Positions 1-9,313 of a stretch of DNA of 64,000 nt are shown in pieces (within the stretch, counting starts at the first letter, position 1; the number at the start of each line of letters is the position of its first letter). Made by a program: the position numbers and the translations under genes. Location of the stretch: NCBI RefSeq assembly GCF_018499875.1, contig NZ_JAHBAY010000018.1:62001-126000 (forward strand), read 5' to 3'. Origin of the DNA: Kineosporia corallincola. Its GTDB lineage: Bacteria; Actinomycetota; Actinomycetes; Actinomycetales; Kineosporiaceae. The notes under the pieces are model-generated. The model had not been told where the DNA came from. It made no database searches and saw nothing but the letters and a program-made list of their open reading frames with translations.

Positions 1-1252
1 CCATCGTCACGGTCTCGTAGTCGAGCCAGCCGAGCTGGAGCTTCTCCCAGGCACCGATGTCGCCCGGCTTCTCGCCCAGGGCGTCACCCTTGGCCCCGAG
101 CCGGCTCTGCGCCATCAGCGACCACCACTCCACGGCGTTACCCACGCCACCGGAGATGTCGTAGTTGTCGGGCAGCCCCAGGTCGTGGCCGTACTCGTGG
201 GCGAACACGCTGAGCCCGCCGTTCTCCGGCTGGATCGTGTAGTCACCCACCCACAGGCCGGTGTCGCCGATCTGGGTGCCGCCCAGCTTGTTGTCCGCCG
301 GGCCGGTGCTGCCGGCCTGGTTGTAGTTGACGTACCAGCGGTGGCTCCAGATCGCGTCCTCGCCCTGCTGCGGGTCACCGTCGGCCTGGTCGCCACCGGC
401 GTGCACGATCTGGAAGTGGTCGAGGTAACCGTCCGGCTCGTTGAAGTCGCCGTCACCGTCGTAGTCGTACCGGTCCCACTGGTCGAACTCGGCCACCGCC
501 GCCTTGATCTGGGCGTCGGTCTGGCCGGCGGCCTTCTGCTCGTCCACCCACGCGCTCAGCGCGTCTTCGAGCAGGGCCCAGGTGTTGCTGCACGTGGACG
601 ACGCGCACGGGTAGCCGTTCGAGCGGCCGTACCGGGCCTCGTTGTACGGCACCTTGACCCAGTCGGTCACTGTGCCGTCCACGCTGTAGCGGCCCGACGA
701 CTGCGTCTCGTAGTACGTCTTCAGCGAGTCGCCGTCACCGAAATAAAGGTCCTGGTAGTGCTTCTGGTTGTAGTCCGCCTGCCAGACCGTGGAGTTGTCG
801 TCCTTGGCCGGCTCCGGGATCTTGTTGTGCAGCGGCCCCTCGAACGTGGTCGGCCCGGCCGTGGTCGGGTCGGTGTCCTGGTCGGGGTAGTTCGGGTGCC
901 GCTGGTCGCCGAACTCGGCCAGCACCACGAAGATCCGGTCGGTCTGCTCCCGGGCCAGCTCGACGTACTTGTCGTCGTCCTTGCCCTTGCTGCCGGTCAG
1001 CTTCACGACCTGGCTGCCGTTCTTCTCCTGCACCGTCGCGTCGCCGTTCATCACCTGCGCCAGCGCCGACTGCCGCAGGGCCGTGGCCTTGTCCTGCTGC
1101 GGGCTGCTCAAGGCATCGGTGCCGGCGACCTGATCGACGTCGTTGACGGCGGGCTGCCCCAAGGGCGCGGCTGCCACCGCCGTACCGGGAAGCGCGAGAG
1201 CCGCGCTCCCGGCCAGTGAGAGGGTCGCTAGACCCACCAGGACCTTTCGCAC
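1..1252 (-). CDS. M6 family metalloprotease, immune inhibitor A-like (3' end outside window)
   Basis: Secreted zinc endopeptidase of the immune inhibitor A (M6) family. Only the N-terminal 417 or so residues lie in the window. I read it from a GTG at 1252 because GGAGG lies 5 nt upstream and a signal peptide (VRKVLVGLATLSLAGSAALA) follows at once. The zinc motif HEYGHDLGLPD is encoded around 180-215. A calcium-loop-like stretch (DYDGDGDFNEPDGY) precedes it. The protein is closely similar along its whole visible length to the gene at 1452-3875, so the pair arose by tandem duplication. Mature substrates are unknown. The family degrades extracellular proteins. No long minus-strand ORF was listed for it because the frame runs off the window edge, but the translation is continuous. 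Confidence 0.9.
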   Translation of the reverse strand, partial: MRKVLVGLATLSLAGSAALALPGTAVAAAPLGQPAVNDVDQVAGTDALSSPQQDKATALRQSALAQVMNGDATVQEKNGSQVVKLTGSKGKDDDKYVELAREQTDRIFVVLAEFGDQRHPNYPDQDTDPTTAGPTTFEGPLHNKIPEPAKDDNSTVWQADYNQKHYQDLYFGDGDSLKTYYETQSSGRYSVDGTVTDWVKVPYNEARYGRSNGYPCASSTCSNTWALLEDALSAWVDEQKAAGQTDAQIKAAVAEFDQWDRYDYDGDGDFNEPDGYLDHFQIVHAGGDQADGDPQQGEDAIWSHRWYVNYNQAGSTGPADNKLGGTQIGDTGLWVGDYTIQPENGGLSVFAHEYGHDLGLPDNYDISGGVGNAVEWWSLMAQSRLGAKGDALGEKPGDIGAWEKLQLGWLDYETVTM

Positions 1253-1397
1253 ACAGACCTCCGAGTCCAGCGATCCCACGGTCCAGGCGCCGAGGGATTC
1301 TGTGGAGAACCTAAGCAAACTATGTGCGTCCCTTAAAGGTGTTTGCGGTAACTAATCTGGTTCGCGGCAAAAAATTGCGTTACAACCCCTTCGTCAC

Positions 1398-1436
1398 AGG
1401 ACGGCGCCCCCGGGATCGTCCCGAGGGCGCCGTCCT
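1398..1436 (-). terminator. Intrinsic terminator-like hairpin after the second M6 protease
   Basis: Perfect 12-bp inverted repeat (AGGACGGCGCCC, 1398-1409, with its complement at 1425-1436) and a 15-nt loop. It starts 16 bp beyond the stop codon of the 1452-3875 gene. There is no U-tract, as is common in high-GC actinobacteria. It separates the two tandem protease genes, so each probably has its own promoter. Confidence 0.65.
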
Positions 1437-1451
1437 GCCGATGAACCGTGA

Positions 1452-3875
1452 TCAGGGAGTGGTGACCTTGATCGTCATCTGCGTCTTCTTCTGATCCAGC
1501 ACCTCGATCCGCACTCCCGCACCACGCACCTTCACGCCGTGGTCGAGCTGGACCGGGTCGAAGTAGTTCTGTGTGTCGTCGAACACCGGGTTGCCGGGCA
1601 GCCGGCCGACCCGGGCCTTCTCCCCGTCGTCGTGCAGGCCGATGCGGTCGGTCTTCTTCAGGCCGAACGGCGCGTCGTACATCTGCACCCGGGCCCGCCA
1701 GGGATCGCCGTCACTCTGGAACAACGGCGCCGGATGGGCGTCCACGTAGAGGTTGCGGCCCTCCCCCGGGTGCTGACTGACGCTGTTGTCGGACTGCGAC
1801 AGGTCCCAGTAGGAGATGAGAAGCCCTTCCTGGTAAGGGAAGTGCTCCACGTAGTCCGGCTTGGTGGAGGCCCAGCCGAAGTTGTACGGGCCGGTCTTCA
1901 GGTACCGGTCGTAGCTCACGTGCGACCGGTGGCCGGCGATGTAGTAGTTGTCGTAGGCGAGCGTCTCGGAGCCGTTCGTCCGGCTGAAACCGTCCGCGGT
2001 CCAGGCGCTGTCGTCCTGCTCGGCGCCGTCCTCGAAGACCGTGGCGACCTTGATGTCGTCCAGGAACAGCCCGTCCGGCAGCCCTTCCACCTCGCCGCCG
2101 ACGGCCGGGTCGGTGCGGTAGCGGAACCGCAGCTTCACCGTCTTGCCGGCGAAGGCCGACAGGTCGAACGTGGCCGGCTCCCAGCCACCGCTGTACCCCT
2201 CGATCCCGTTGCCCTCATCGGATTTCGTGATCGAGCCGGGCAGCGCCGTGAAGCCGCCACCGGCGTCCACCTCCACGAAGGCCTGGTCGCAGACCTCGTC
2301 GCCGCAGCTCTCGATGTTCCAGTCGGCCTGGAAGGTCAGCTGCGGCTTGCCGGCCGGCAGCTTCACCGAGCGGGTCAGGGTGCTGTCCAGGTCGTCGCCC
2401 GATCCGCTCCACCATTCATAGCTTCCGGTCAGGGGTTTCACCAGCTGCCGGGTGACCTGCTTGGGCGGCAGCACCACCACCGCGGCCTGGGCCCGGGCGG
2501 TGTTGTACTCCTCCGGGCCGAGCTCGATCACCCGCTCCTTGCGGTCGGGCGGCACGATCTCGTAGTCCAGCCAGCCCAGGAACAGCTTGTTCCACGCGCC
2601 GAGATCACCGGCCCGGGTGCCGATCGGCTCGCCCTGGCCGCTCAGACGGCTCTGCGCCATCAGCGACCACCACTCCACCGCGTTGCCCACACCGCCGGCG
2701 ATGTCGTAGTCGTCGGGCAGCCCCAGGTCGTGGCCGTACTCGTGGGCGAACACGTCCATCCCGCCGTTCTCCGGCTGCATCGTGTAATCGCCCACCCACA
2801 GCCCGGTTCCACCGATCTGCGTGCCGCCGAGCCGGTTGCCCGCCGGGCCGGTGCTGCCGGTCGGGTCGAGGTTCACGAACGACCGGTGACTCCAGATCGC
2901 GTCCTCACCCTGCTGCGGGTCCCGGTCGGCCTGGTCGCCACCGGCGTGCACGATCTGGAAGTGGTCGATGTACCCGTCCGGCTCGTTGAAGTTCCCGTCA
3001 CCGTCGTGGTCGTAGCGGTCCCACCGGTCGAACCCGGCCACGTCCTGCTTGATCTGGGCGTCGGTGCGGCCTGCCGCCTTCTGCTGCGCCACCCACGCAG
3101 TCAGGGCGTCCCCGAGCAGGGCGTAGGTGTTGGAGCAGACGATCCCGCCGCACGGGAAGCCGTTCGAGCGGCCGTACCGGGCCTCGTTGTACGGCACCTT
3201 GACCCAGTCGGTCACCTCGCCGTCCACGCTGTAGCGGCCCGAGGACTGCGTCTCGTAATAGGTCTTCAGCGACTCGGCGCCCGGCCAGTCGCCGAAATAC
3301 AGGTCCTGGTAATGCTTCCGGTCGTAGTCCGGCTGCCAGACCGTGCGGTTGTCGTCCGGCCCGGGTCGCGGGATCCGGTTGTGCAGCGGCCCGTCGAAGG
3401 TGGCCGGCCCGGGCGTCGTCGGGTCGGTGTCCTGGTCCGGGTAGTCCGGGTGCCGCTGGTCGCCGAACTCGGCCAGTACCACGAAGATCCGGTCGGTCCG
3501 TTCCCGGGCCAGTTCGACGTACTGCCCGTCGTCGTCCCCGTTGCCCCTGGCGTCACGGGCGCTGAGGGTCTTCACCCCGTCGCCCGCCAGTTTCACCACC
3601 TTGCTGCCGTTGATCTCCTGAACCTCGGCCTCACCGTTCAGCACCTGGCTGAGGGCCTTCTCCTTGAGGGCCCGGGCCTTCTCCTGCAACGGCACCGCCA
3701 GGTCGTCGTGCACCACCTGTTCGGCACGGGCGCCGTCGGGCGGCGCCACCGGGGTCACGGCTCTGGTCGCGACCGGGGCCCCGGTCGCAGCCGAGGCCCC
3801 GGTGGCGCCGGCGGTCAGCGCGGAGCCCCCGATCACGGCCACACTCACTAGTCCCAGCAGGACTTTTCGATTCAA
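1452..3875 (-). CDS. M6 family metalloprotease, immune inhibitor A-like
   Basis: Full-length secreted metalloprotease of 807 residues from a TTG start at 3875. The longer reading from 4010 adds 45 residues of implausible N-terminus. The TTG is preceded by GGGGGA and followed by a clear signal peptide (LNRKVLLGLVSVAVIGGSAL). A pro-region leads to the catalytic domain, with the zinc ligands in HEYGHDLGLPDDYD (first His near residue 378) and a calcium-loop-like DHDGDGNFNEPDGY. The C-terminal part, with SGGWEPATFDLSAFAGKTV, looks like the beta-sandwich accessory domain of this family. The upstream paralogue at 1-1252 has the same architecture. The protein probably acts outside the cell on peptide substrates. 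Confidence 0.93.
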   Translation of the reverse strand: MNRKVLLGLVSVAVIGGSALTAGATGASAATGAPVATRAVTPVAPPDGARAEQVVHDDLAVPLQEKARALKEKALSQVLNGEAEVQEINGSKVVKLAGDGVKTLSARDARGNGDDDGQYVELARERTDRIFVVLAEFGDQRHPDYPDQDTDPTTPGPATFDGPLHNRIPRPGPDDNRTVWQPDYDRKHYQDLYFGDWPGAESLKTYYETQSSGRYSVDGEVTDWVKVPYNEARYGRSNGFPCGGIVCSNTYALLGDALTAWVAQQKAAGRTDAQIKQDVAGFDRWDRYDHDGDGNFNEPDGYIDHFQIVHAGGDQADRDPQQGEDAIWSHRSFVNLDPTGSTGPAGNRLGGTQIGGTGLWVGDYTMQPENGGMDVFAHEYGHDLGLPDDYDIAGGVGNAVEWWSLMAQSRLSGQGEPIGTRAGDLGAWNKLFLGWLDYEIVPPDRKERVIELGPEEYNTARAQAAVVVLPPKQVTRQLVKPLTGSYEWWSGSGDDLDSTLTRSVKLPAGKPQLTFQADWNIESCGDEVCDQAFVEVDAGGGFTALPGSITKSDEGNGIEGYSGGWEPATFDLSAFAGKTVKLRFRYRTDPAVGGEVEGLPDGLFLDDIKVATVFEDGAEQDDSAWTADGFSRTNGSETLAYDNYYIAGHRSHVSYDRYLKTGPYNFGWASTKPDYVEHFPYQEGLLISYWDLSQSDNSVSQHPGEGRNLYVDAHPAPLFQSDGDPWRARVQMYDAPFGLKKTDRIGLHDDGEKARVGRLPGNPVFDDTQNYFDPVQLDHGVKVRGAGVRIEVLDQKKTQMTIKVTTP

Positions 3876-4016
3876 TTCGTCCCCCGACGATCTGGTCGAC
3901 CCGCCTCGTCCCCCATGTGACGAGGTCCCGCCAGATCCTGCCGGTCGGGCGCGGAAGGCGTCCCGCGTGTCACCGCGCATTGATCCGTTTGCCCGGCCGC
4001 CCGCACGCAAACGGAC

Positions 4017-4054
4017 GAGGCGGCCCGGTCCCGTTTCCGGGGCCGGACCGCCTC
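4017..4054 (-). terminator. Hairpin downstream of clpX
   Basis: Inverted repeat GAGGCGGCCCGG / CCGGACCGCCTC with a single mismatch and a 14-nt loop, 19 bp beyond the clpX stop codon. It probably ends the clpP-clpP-clpX transcript before the protease gene. Confidence 0.55.
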
Positions 4055-4072
4055 AGCGTTCTGGTCGGTGGT

Positions 4073-5353
4073 TCAGGCCGACTTGTCGCGCCGCTCCCGC
4101 GGCTTGCGCACCGGCGCCTCACGCGGCACCAGCGTCGGGTTCACGTTCTCCAGCACCACCTCACGCGTGACCACGCAGCGGGCCACGTCGTCACGGCTGG
4201 GCACGTCGAACATCACCGGCAGCAGCACCTCTTCGACGATGGCCCGCAGGCCTCGTGCCCCGGTGCCCCGCAGGATCGCCTGGTCGGCGATCGCCGCGAG
4301 GGCGTCCTCGGTGAACTCCAGCTCCACGCCGTCGATCTCGAACATCCGCTGGTACTGCTTGACCAGGGCGTTCTTCGGCCGGGTGAGGATGCGCACGAGC
4401 GCCTCCCGGTCGAGGTTCGAGACCGTGGTGATCACCGGCAGACGACCGATGAACTCGGGGATCAGCCCGAACTTCAGCAGGTCTTCCGGCATCACGTCGG
4501 CGTACGAGTCGGCGTCGGCCTTGGGCTGGTGCAGCGGGGCACCGAAACCGATGCCGCGCTTGCCCACCCGAGACTGGATGATCTGGTCCAGCCCGGCGAA
4601 CGCCCCACCCACGATGAACAGCACGTTGGTGGTGTCGATCTGGATGAACTCCTGGTGCGGGTGCTTACGGCCACCCTGCGGCGGCACCGACGCGGTGGTG
4701 CCCTCCAGAATCTTCAGCAGGGCCTGCTGAACACCCTCGCCGGAGACGTCCCGGGTGATCGACGGGTTCTCCGACTTGCGGGCGATCTTGTCGACCTCGT
4801 CGATGTAGATGATCCCGGTCTCGGCCTTCTTGACGTCGTAGTCCGCCGCCTGGATCAGCTTCAGCAGGATGTTCTCGACGTCTTCACCCACGTAACCGGC
4901 CTCGGTGAGGGCGGTCGCGTCGGCGATGGCGAACGGCACGTTCAGCATCTTGGCCAGGGTCTGGGCCAGATACGTCTTGCCGCAGCCGGTCGGGCCGATC
5001 AGGAGGATGTTCGACTTGGCGATCTCGACCGGCTCGTCGCCGCGCCGGCCGGGCTCGCCCGCCTGGATCCGCTTGTAGTGGTTGTAGACCGCCACCGCGA
5101 GCGACTTCTTCGCCGGCGTCTGCCCGACCACGTACTGCTCGAGGAAGTCGAAGATCTCCTTCGGCTTCGGCAGCTCGACCAGGCCGAGTTCGCTGGCCTC
5201 GGCCAGCTCCTCCTCGATGATCTCGTTGCACAGGTCGATGCACTCATCGCAGATGTAGACGCCGGGACCGGCGATGAGCTTCTTGACCTGCTTCTGGCTC
5301 TTTCCGCAGAACGAGCACTTCAGCAGGTCGCCACCGTCTCCGATGCGTGCCAC
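4073..5353 (-). CDS. clpX: ATP-dependent Clp protease ATP-binding subunit ClpX
   Basis: AAA+ unfoldase that delivers substrates to ClpP in the cytoplasm. The 426 residues have the family order: an N-terminal zinc finger (C13, C16, C35, C38), then Walker A GPTGCGKT (about 120-127), Walker B with [11 protein letters not shown], the pore-loop/sensor region and a C-terminal small AAA domain. Length is typical. It follows the two clpP genes on the same strand, the usual actinobacterial order, so unfoldase and peptidase are made together. The ATG start has AGGA upstream. Identification is secure. Confidence 0.98.
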   Translation of the reverse strand: MARIGDGGDLLKCSFCGKSQKQVKKLIAGPGVYICDECIDLCNEIIEEELAEASELGLVELPKPKEIFDFLEQYVVGQTPAKKSLAVAVYNHYKRIQAGEPGRRGDEPVEIAKSNILLIGPTGCGKTYLAQTLAKMLNVPFAIADATALTEAGYVGEDVENILLKLIQAADYDVKKAETGIIYIDEVDKIARKSENPSITRDVSGEGVQQALLKILEGTTASVPPQGGRKHPHQEFIQIDTTNVLFIVGGAFAGLDQIIQSRVGKRGIGFGAPLHQPKADADSYADVMPEDLLKFGLIPEFIGRLPVITTVSNLDREALVRILTRPKNALVKQYQRMFEIDGVELEFTEDALAAIADQAILRGTGARGLRAIVEEVLLPVMFDVPSRDDVARCVVTREVVLENVNPTLVPREAPVRKPRERRDKSA

Positions 5354-5472
5354 GCGCTGTCCTTCCTCCGGGGGGCTTGCTGGCGGTCGCCCGTCGGCAT
5401 TCGACCGGCCCCAGCACCATTCAACGCCACTGGGACGCCGCTGTCAGCGGCACCCCCTGTTCAGTCGGCGTG

Positions 5473-6183
5473 TCAGGCGCCGGGCGGGGGCGGCGTGGAG
5501 ACCTGCACGCCCTTACGGCTGGTGAGCACCTGATCGACCAGCCCGTACTCCAGGGCCTGCTGAGCGGTCAGGATCTTGTCGCGCTCGATGTCTTTCTGCA
5601 CCTGCTCCGAGGTCTTGTTGGAGTGCAGTGCGATGGTGTCTTCGAGCCAGGTGCGCATGCGCAGCACCTCGTTGGCCTGGATCTCGATGTCCGAGGCCTG
5701 GCCGTAGTCGCCACCCGACATCGCCGGCTGGTGGATCAGCACCCGGGCGTTCGGCAGCGCCAGGCGCTTGCCCTTGGTGCCGGCCGCCAGGAGCACGGCG
5801 GCGGCCGAGGCCGCCTGGCCCAGGCACACCGTCTGGATCTCCGGCTTGACGTACTGCATGGTGTCGTAGATTGCCGTAAGAGCCGTGAACGAGCCACCCG
5901 GGCTGTTGATGTACAGGGTGATGTCGCGGTCCGGGTCCTGGCTCTCCAGCACGATCAGCTGCGACATGATGTCGTCGGCCGAGGCGTCGTCCACCTGCAC
6001 GCCGAGGAAGATGATGCGGTCCTCGAACAGCTTCGTGTACGGGTCCATCCGCTTGAAGCCGTAGGCCGTGCGCTCCTCGAAGTTCGGGAGCACGTAGCGG
6101 CTGCTGGGCGCCGCGATCTGCGGGGCGGCGCTGCGACCGGAACCCGGCAGGTGAAGGCCTGCGTGGTGGTCGGGGTAGCTCAT
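5473..6183 (-). CDS. clpP: ATP-dependent Clp protease proteolytic subunit (second ClpP)
   Basis: Serine peptidase subunit of the Clp complex, 236 residues from the ATG at 6183. AGGAG lies 8 nt before it, whereas the ORF-maximal start 48 codons upstream has no such site and would run into clpP1. The catalytic Ser (S126, in GQAASAAAV) and His (H151, in LIHQPAM) are present, with the handle helix downstream. In actinobacteria two different ClpP rings form a mixed tetradecamer, so this is probably the ClpP2-type partner of the gene at 6266. It is separated by 82 bp from clpP1 and by 119 bp from clpX. Confidence 0.96.
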   Translation of the reverse strand: MSYPDHHAGLHLPGSGRSAAPQIAAPSSRYVLPNFEERTAYGFKRMDPYTKLFEDRIIFLGVQVDDASADDIMSQLIVLESQDPDRDITLYINSPGGSFTALTAIYDTMQYVKPEIQTVCLGQAASAAAVLLAAGTKGKRLALPNARVLIHQPAMSGGDYGQASDIEIQANEVLRMRTWLEDTIALHSNKTSEQVQKDIERDKILTAQQALEYGLVDQVLTSRKGVQVSTPPPPGA

Positions 6184-6265
6184 CGGGTCACTCCTGTCCG
6201 GGAGGTCTTGCTGGGGTGGGGACGTGCGGATCGGGCTGCCGGTGCTGCTGAACTGCTCATGCTGC

Positions 6266-6922
6266 TCAGGCGCCGGTACCGCCGCCACCGCTGACGTCAC
6301 GGGCGGAGCGGACCACGTGGTCGACAATGCCGTATTCCAGGGCTTCCTGCGCGGTGAACCAGCGGTCGCGGTCGGAGTCCTTGGTGATGGTCTCGACCGT
6401 CTGCCCGGTCTGCTCGGCGATCAGCTCGGCCATCTGCCGCTTGATGTGCAGGATCTGCTCGGCCTGGATCTTGATGTCGGTCGCCGAGCCACCGATGCCG
6501 CCCAGCGGCTGGTGCATCATCACGCGGGCGTGCGGGGTGGCGGAACGCTTGCCCTTGGCACCCGCGGTGAGCAGGAACTGCCCCATCGACGCCGCCAGGC
6601 CCATCGCGATGGTCGCGACGTCGCAGGAGACGTACTGCATGGTGTCGTAAATCGCCATGCCGGCGGTCACCGAGCCACCGGGCGAGTTGATGTAGAGGTA
6701 AATGTCCTTGTTCGGGTCTTCCGCCGCGAGCAGCAGCATCTGGGCGCAGATCGCGTTCGCGTTCTCATCGCGCACCTCGGACCCGAGGAAGATGATCCGG
6801 TCTTTCAGCAGGCGGTTGTAGACGTGGTCGTCGTAACCCATACCGGGCGACGCCGTGCGGGCCACCGGCTGGTCGAACGAATTCGTCGCCGGGTTGCTCC
6901 CCGGAACGATCAAGTGGCTCAC
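6266..6922 (-). CDS. clpP1: ATP-dependent Clp protease proteolytic subunit (first ClpP)
   Basis: Clp peptidase subunit of 218 residues. I chose the GTG at 6922 because GGGGAG sits 7 nt upstream. The longer TTG start at 6937 would place that ribosome site inside the gene. The catalytic triad is visible: S112 (LAASMGQ), H137 (VMMHQPL) and an Asp near 182 (KDSDRDRW). First gene of the clpP-clpP-clpX cluster. A match to the ClgR consensus lies about 120 bp upstream, so induction by misfolded-protein stress is likely. Confidence 0.96.
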   Translation of the reverse strand: MSHLIVPGSNPATNSFDQPVARTASPGMGYDDHVYNRLLKDRIIFLGSEVRDENANAICAQMLLLAAEDPNKDIYLYINSPGGSVTAGMAIYDTMQYVSCDVATIAMGLAASMGQFLLTAGAKGKRSATPHARVMMHQPLGGIGGSATDIKIQAEQILHIKRQMAELIAEQTGQTVETITKDSDRDRWFTAQEALEYGIVDHVVRSARDVSGGGGTGA

Positions 6923-7198
6923 GATGTCGCTCCCCAAAACGTTGGCACCAATCCCCGGGCTACCGGGGAGTCCGGGTGACCACCCGGTGCATTGACCCTA
7001 ACGCGGACCACTCCCGGTGATCCTCCCCTACCGGCCGTTGTTCGCTGTGGGCGCATCAGGGCCAACGGTGCATCAGCCAGATGGCCTCTGACCAGGCGAC
7101 ACGCTGATCGTGACGGGCGCGCCACCGCGACAACGGGCGTCAATCGGCAGTTTTCGCACGCTCTTTTAACGGTGGACGGCGAGAACCGGGATCTGCGG
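6923..7198. other. Intergenic promoter region of the clp cluster
   Basis: 276 bp without a gene between clpP1 and the tig terminator. Apart from the ClgR-type box at 7040-7053 I see an A/T-rich patch near 7150-7170 that may hold a promoter, and no convincing ORF. Confidence 0.6.
7040..7053. promoter_or_regulatory. ClgR-type binding site upstream of clpP1
   Basis: The sequence GTTCGC-TGTGG-GCG matches the GTTCGC-N5-GCG motif reported for the ClgR activator of clp and lon genes in Streptomyces. It lies about 118-131 bp before the clpP1 start, a reasonable place for an activator. The match is seen directly. Function is inferred. Confidence 0.6.
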
Positions 7199-7254
7199 AA
7201 AGCAGAACCGGCACCCCGAGCGGGTCAACTGCCCTGGGGTGCCGGTTCTGCTTT
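7199..7254 (-). terminator. Strong terminator after trigger factor
   Basis: Perfect 19-bp stem (7199-7217 with 7236-7254; core AGCAGAACCGGCACCCC) and an 18-nt loop, starting 18 bp after the tig stop codon. It ends in TTT on either strand and isolates tig from the clp promoter. Confidence 0.85.
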
Positions 7255-7272
7255 CTTGGCGTGAGCTGTGGA

Positions 7273-8655
7273 TCAGAGGGTCGGCAGCGCCGCCGGGTCG
7301 GACGAGGAGGCCTTCTTGCTCTCGGTCTCCTCGGTGCTCTCGGCCTCGACGACCTCGGCCTCGCCGGCCTCCTCCGCCTCGGGGCTGGCCGGGAAAAGGG
7401 CGGACAGGTCGATGGCGTTGCCCGACTCGTCCTTCACCGTGGCGCGCTCGAGCACCTGGGCGAGGGCCTTGCGGCGGCCGACCTCGGCCACCATCGACGG
7501 CACCTGGCCGGCCGAGTCGACGGCCTTGATGAACTCGTTCGGGTCCATCCGGTACTGCTGGGCGCTGGCGAGCAGGTACTCGATCAGCTCCTGCTGGCCG
7601 ACCTGGACCTCTTCCTTCTCGGCGATCGCGTCGAGGAGGAGCTGGGCCTTGAACGCCTTGCGGGCCTCGACCTCGACCTCCTCGCCGTGCGGGTCGCCCT
7701 CTTCCTTGCCCTCCTGCTCGAGGTGCTGCTTGACCTCGGCGGCGATGATGCCGTCGGGCACGGGGATCTCGACACCCTCGAGCAGCTTCTCGAGCAGACG
7801 CTCGCGGGCCTGGATGCCCTGCTGGTACTTCGCCTCCTGCTCGGCCTGCTCGGAGAGGCTGGCGCGCAGCTCCTCCAGCGTGTCGAACTCGGACGCCATC
7901 TGGGCGAACTCGTCGTCGGCCTCGGGCAGCTCGCGCTCCTTCACCGACTGCACGGTGACGGTGACGTGGGCTTCCTCACCGGCGCGCTCGCCACCGGCCA
8001 GCGGGGAGTCGAACGTGGTGGTCTCGCCGGCCGACAGGCCCGGGAGCACGTCGTCCATGCCGGCCAGCATCTCGCCGGAGCCGACCCGGTAGGACACACC
8101 CTTGACCGAGTCGATCTCCTCGTCGCCGATCTTGGCGGAGATGTCGATACTGAGGAAGTCGCCCTCGGCGGCCGGGCGCTCGACGGTGACCAGCGAGCCG
8201 AAGCGCTCGCGCAGCGTGTCGAGACGCTCGTCGACCTGCTCGTCGCCGATCTTCACGTCTTCGACGGTGACCTCGACGGCGTCGAGCTCGGGCAGCTCGA
8301 ACTCGGGACGGACGTCGACCTCGGCGGTGAAGGCGAGGTCGCCACCCTCGGCCGGGTCGGGAACGGAGGTCACGTCGACCTCGGGCTGGCCCAGCGGGCG
8401 GATCTCGGTCTCCTGCACGGCCTGCGTGTAGAAGCCGGGAAGCGCGTTGTTCACGGCCTCCTCGATCACGACGCCGCGGCCGAACCGCTGGTCGATGATG
8501 CGCGGCGGCACCTTGCCCTTACGGAAGCCGGGGACGGTGACCTGCGACGCGATGTTCTTGTAGGCCGCGTCCATGCTCGGCTTGAGTTCGTCGAAGGGCA
8601 CCTCGACGGTGAGCTTGACCCGGGTGGGGTTGAGGGTCTCGACGGCGCTCTTCAC
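7273..8655 (-). CDS. tig: Trigger factor (ribosome-associated chaperone/PPIase)
   Basis: Chaperone that binds the ribosome exit tunnel and folds nascent chains. 460 residues from the GTG at 8655, which has AGGAG 8 nt upstream. The N-terminal ribosome-binding domain carries the signature GFRKGKVP. The FKBP-like PPIase domain follows near 160-240, then the helical C-terminal domain. The tail is unusually rich in Glu, Ala and Ser. Located next to clpP-clpX as in many bacteria, it has its own terminator and probably its own promoter in the 230 bp between it and tRNA-Pro. Confidence 0.96.
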   Translation of the reverse strand: MKSAVETLNPTRVKLTVEVPFDELKPSMDAAYKNIASQVTVPGFRKGKVPPRIIDQRFGRGVVIEEAVNNALPGFYTQAVQETEIRPLGQPEVDVTSVPDPAEGGDLAFTAEVDVRPEFELPELDAVEVTVEDVKIGDEQVDERLDTLRERFGSLVTVERPAAEGDFLSIDISAKIGDEEIDSVKGVSYRVGSGEMLAGMDDVLPGLSAGETTTFDSPLAGGERAGEEAHVTVTVQSVKERELPEADDEFAQMASEFDTLEELRASLSEQAEQEAKYQQGIQARERLLEKLLEGVEIPVPDGIIAAEVKQHLEQEGKEEGDPHGEEVEVEARKAFKAQLLLDAIAEKEEVQVGQQELIEYLLASAQQYRMDPNEFIKAVDSAGQVPSMVAEVGRRKALAQVLERATVKDESGNAIDLSALFPASPEAEEAGEAEVVEAESTEETESKKASSSDPAALPTL

Positions 8656-8887
8656 GAGGGGACTTCTCCTGGCCTTTGGACAACTGAGGACGATGGCCGC
8701 GATGTCGCCCCGGTCCGGCTGTCGCTTCGCGCGTGCCCGAGAGCAGATCGGCATCATGGCCTTCGGCACATCCTAGCCGCGCCGGGAAGACGCGCAGGAC
8801 ATGCCCGGGCCGCCCGTGCCGATTTCTCGGCCGGGCAGCTGGATCAGGACTATGACCAGCCCTGATGCCAACGCATCGCTGCGCTCG

Positions 8888-8961
8888 TCGGGGTACCCGG
8901 ATTCGAACCGGGGGCCTTCCGCTCCCAAAGCGGACGCGCTACCAAGCTGCGCCACACCCCG
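8888..8961 (-). tRNA. tRNA-Pro (anticodon TGG)
   Basis: 74-nt cloverleaf on the minus strand. The acceptor stem is CGGGGTG/TACCCCG with one G-U pair, the anticodon stem TCCGC/GCGGA closes the loop TTTGGGA with anticodon TGG, and the T arm is CCCGG-TTCGAAT-CCGGG. No CCA is encoded. It reads proline CCA codons. Confidence 0.95.
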
Positions 8962-9090
8962 CCAACCCGCCGCCGGAGGCCCATCGTGTGCGACCGACCG
9001 GGTGACAGGCAGTAGGCTACGACACGACGGCTGAGCCGTTCGCCAGGTTTCCGGGTTTGCCTCGGGAACCTGACGGGCGAATCAGCACGT

Positions 9091-9164
9091 GCGGGTGTAG
9101 CTCAATGGTAGAGCCCCAGCCTTCCAAGCTGGTCATGCGGGTTCGATTCCCGTCACCCGCTCCA
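9091..9164 (+). tRNA. tRNA-Gly (anticodon TCC)
   Basis: Complete cloverleaf with the 3' CCA encoded. Acceptor stem GCGGGTG/CACCCGC, anticodon stem CCAGC/GCTGG around the loop CTTCCAA (anticodon TCC), and T arm GCGGG-TTCGATT-CCCGT. It reads GGA and GGG glycine codons. Its 3' end runs straight into the terminator at 9163-9217. Confidence 0.96.
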
Positions 9165-9217
9165 CGACGAAGGGCCAGGTCGGAGGCGCATCGCCTCCGA
9201 CCTGGCCCTTCGTCGTG
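9163..9217 (+). terminator. 26-bp perfect hairpin ending the tRNA-Gly transcript
   Basis: Perfect 26-bp stem (9163-9188 with 9192-9217) and a 3-nt loop (CAT). The left arm begins inside the encoded CCA of tRNA-Gly. This is one of the most stable hairpins in the window. Confidence 0.85.
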
Positions 9218-9264
9218 GAGAGGACCATCGGCCGCCGGGCCACATGGGCCACCGACGGGCCATA

Positions 9265-9278
9265 GTTCTGCGCAGAAC
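9265..9278. promoter_or_regulatory. Palindromic operator candidate before the toxin-antitoxin pair
   Basis: Perfect 14-bp palindrome GTTCTGCGCAGAAC. A -10-like TAATAC at 9301-9306 follows, placing the palindrome across the expected -35 region of the promoter for the 9314 gene. Antitoxins of AbiE-type systems repress their own operon through inverted repeats, so this is the likely operator. Confidence 0.45.
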
Positions 9279-9313
9279 CACTCTGTCCTGGTGTCGTGCT
9301 TAATACTGGTCAG

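Noticed and set aside
1539-3851. Long plus-strand open frame opposite the M6 protease
   Set aside because: It is antisense to a clear metalloprotease, is rich in Val, Arg, Leu and Gly as expected of a complementary-strand frame in GC-rich DNA, and has no domain or ribosome site.
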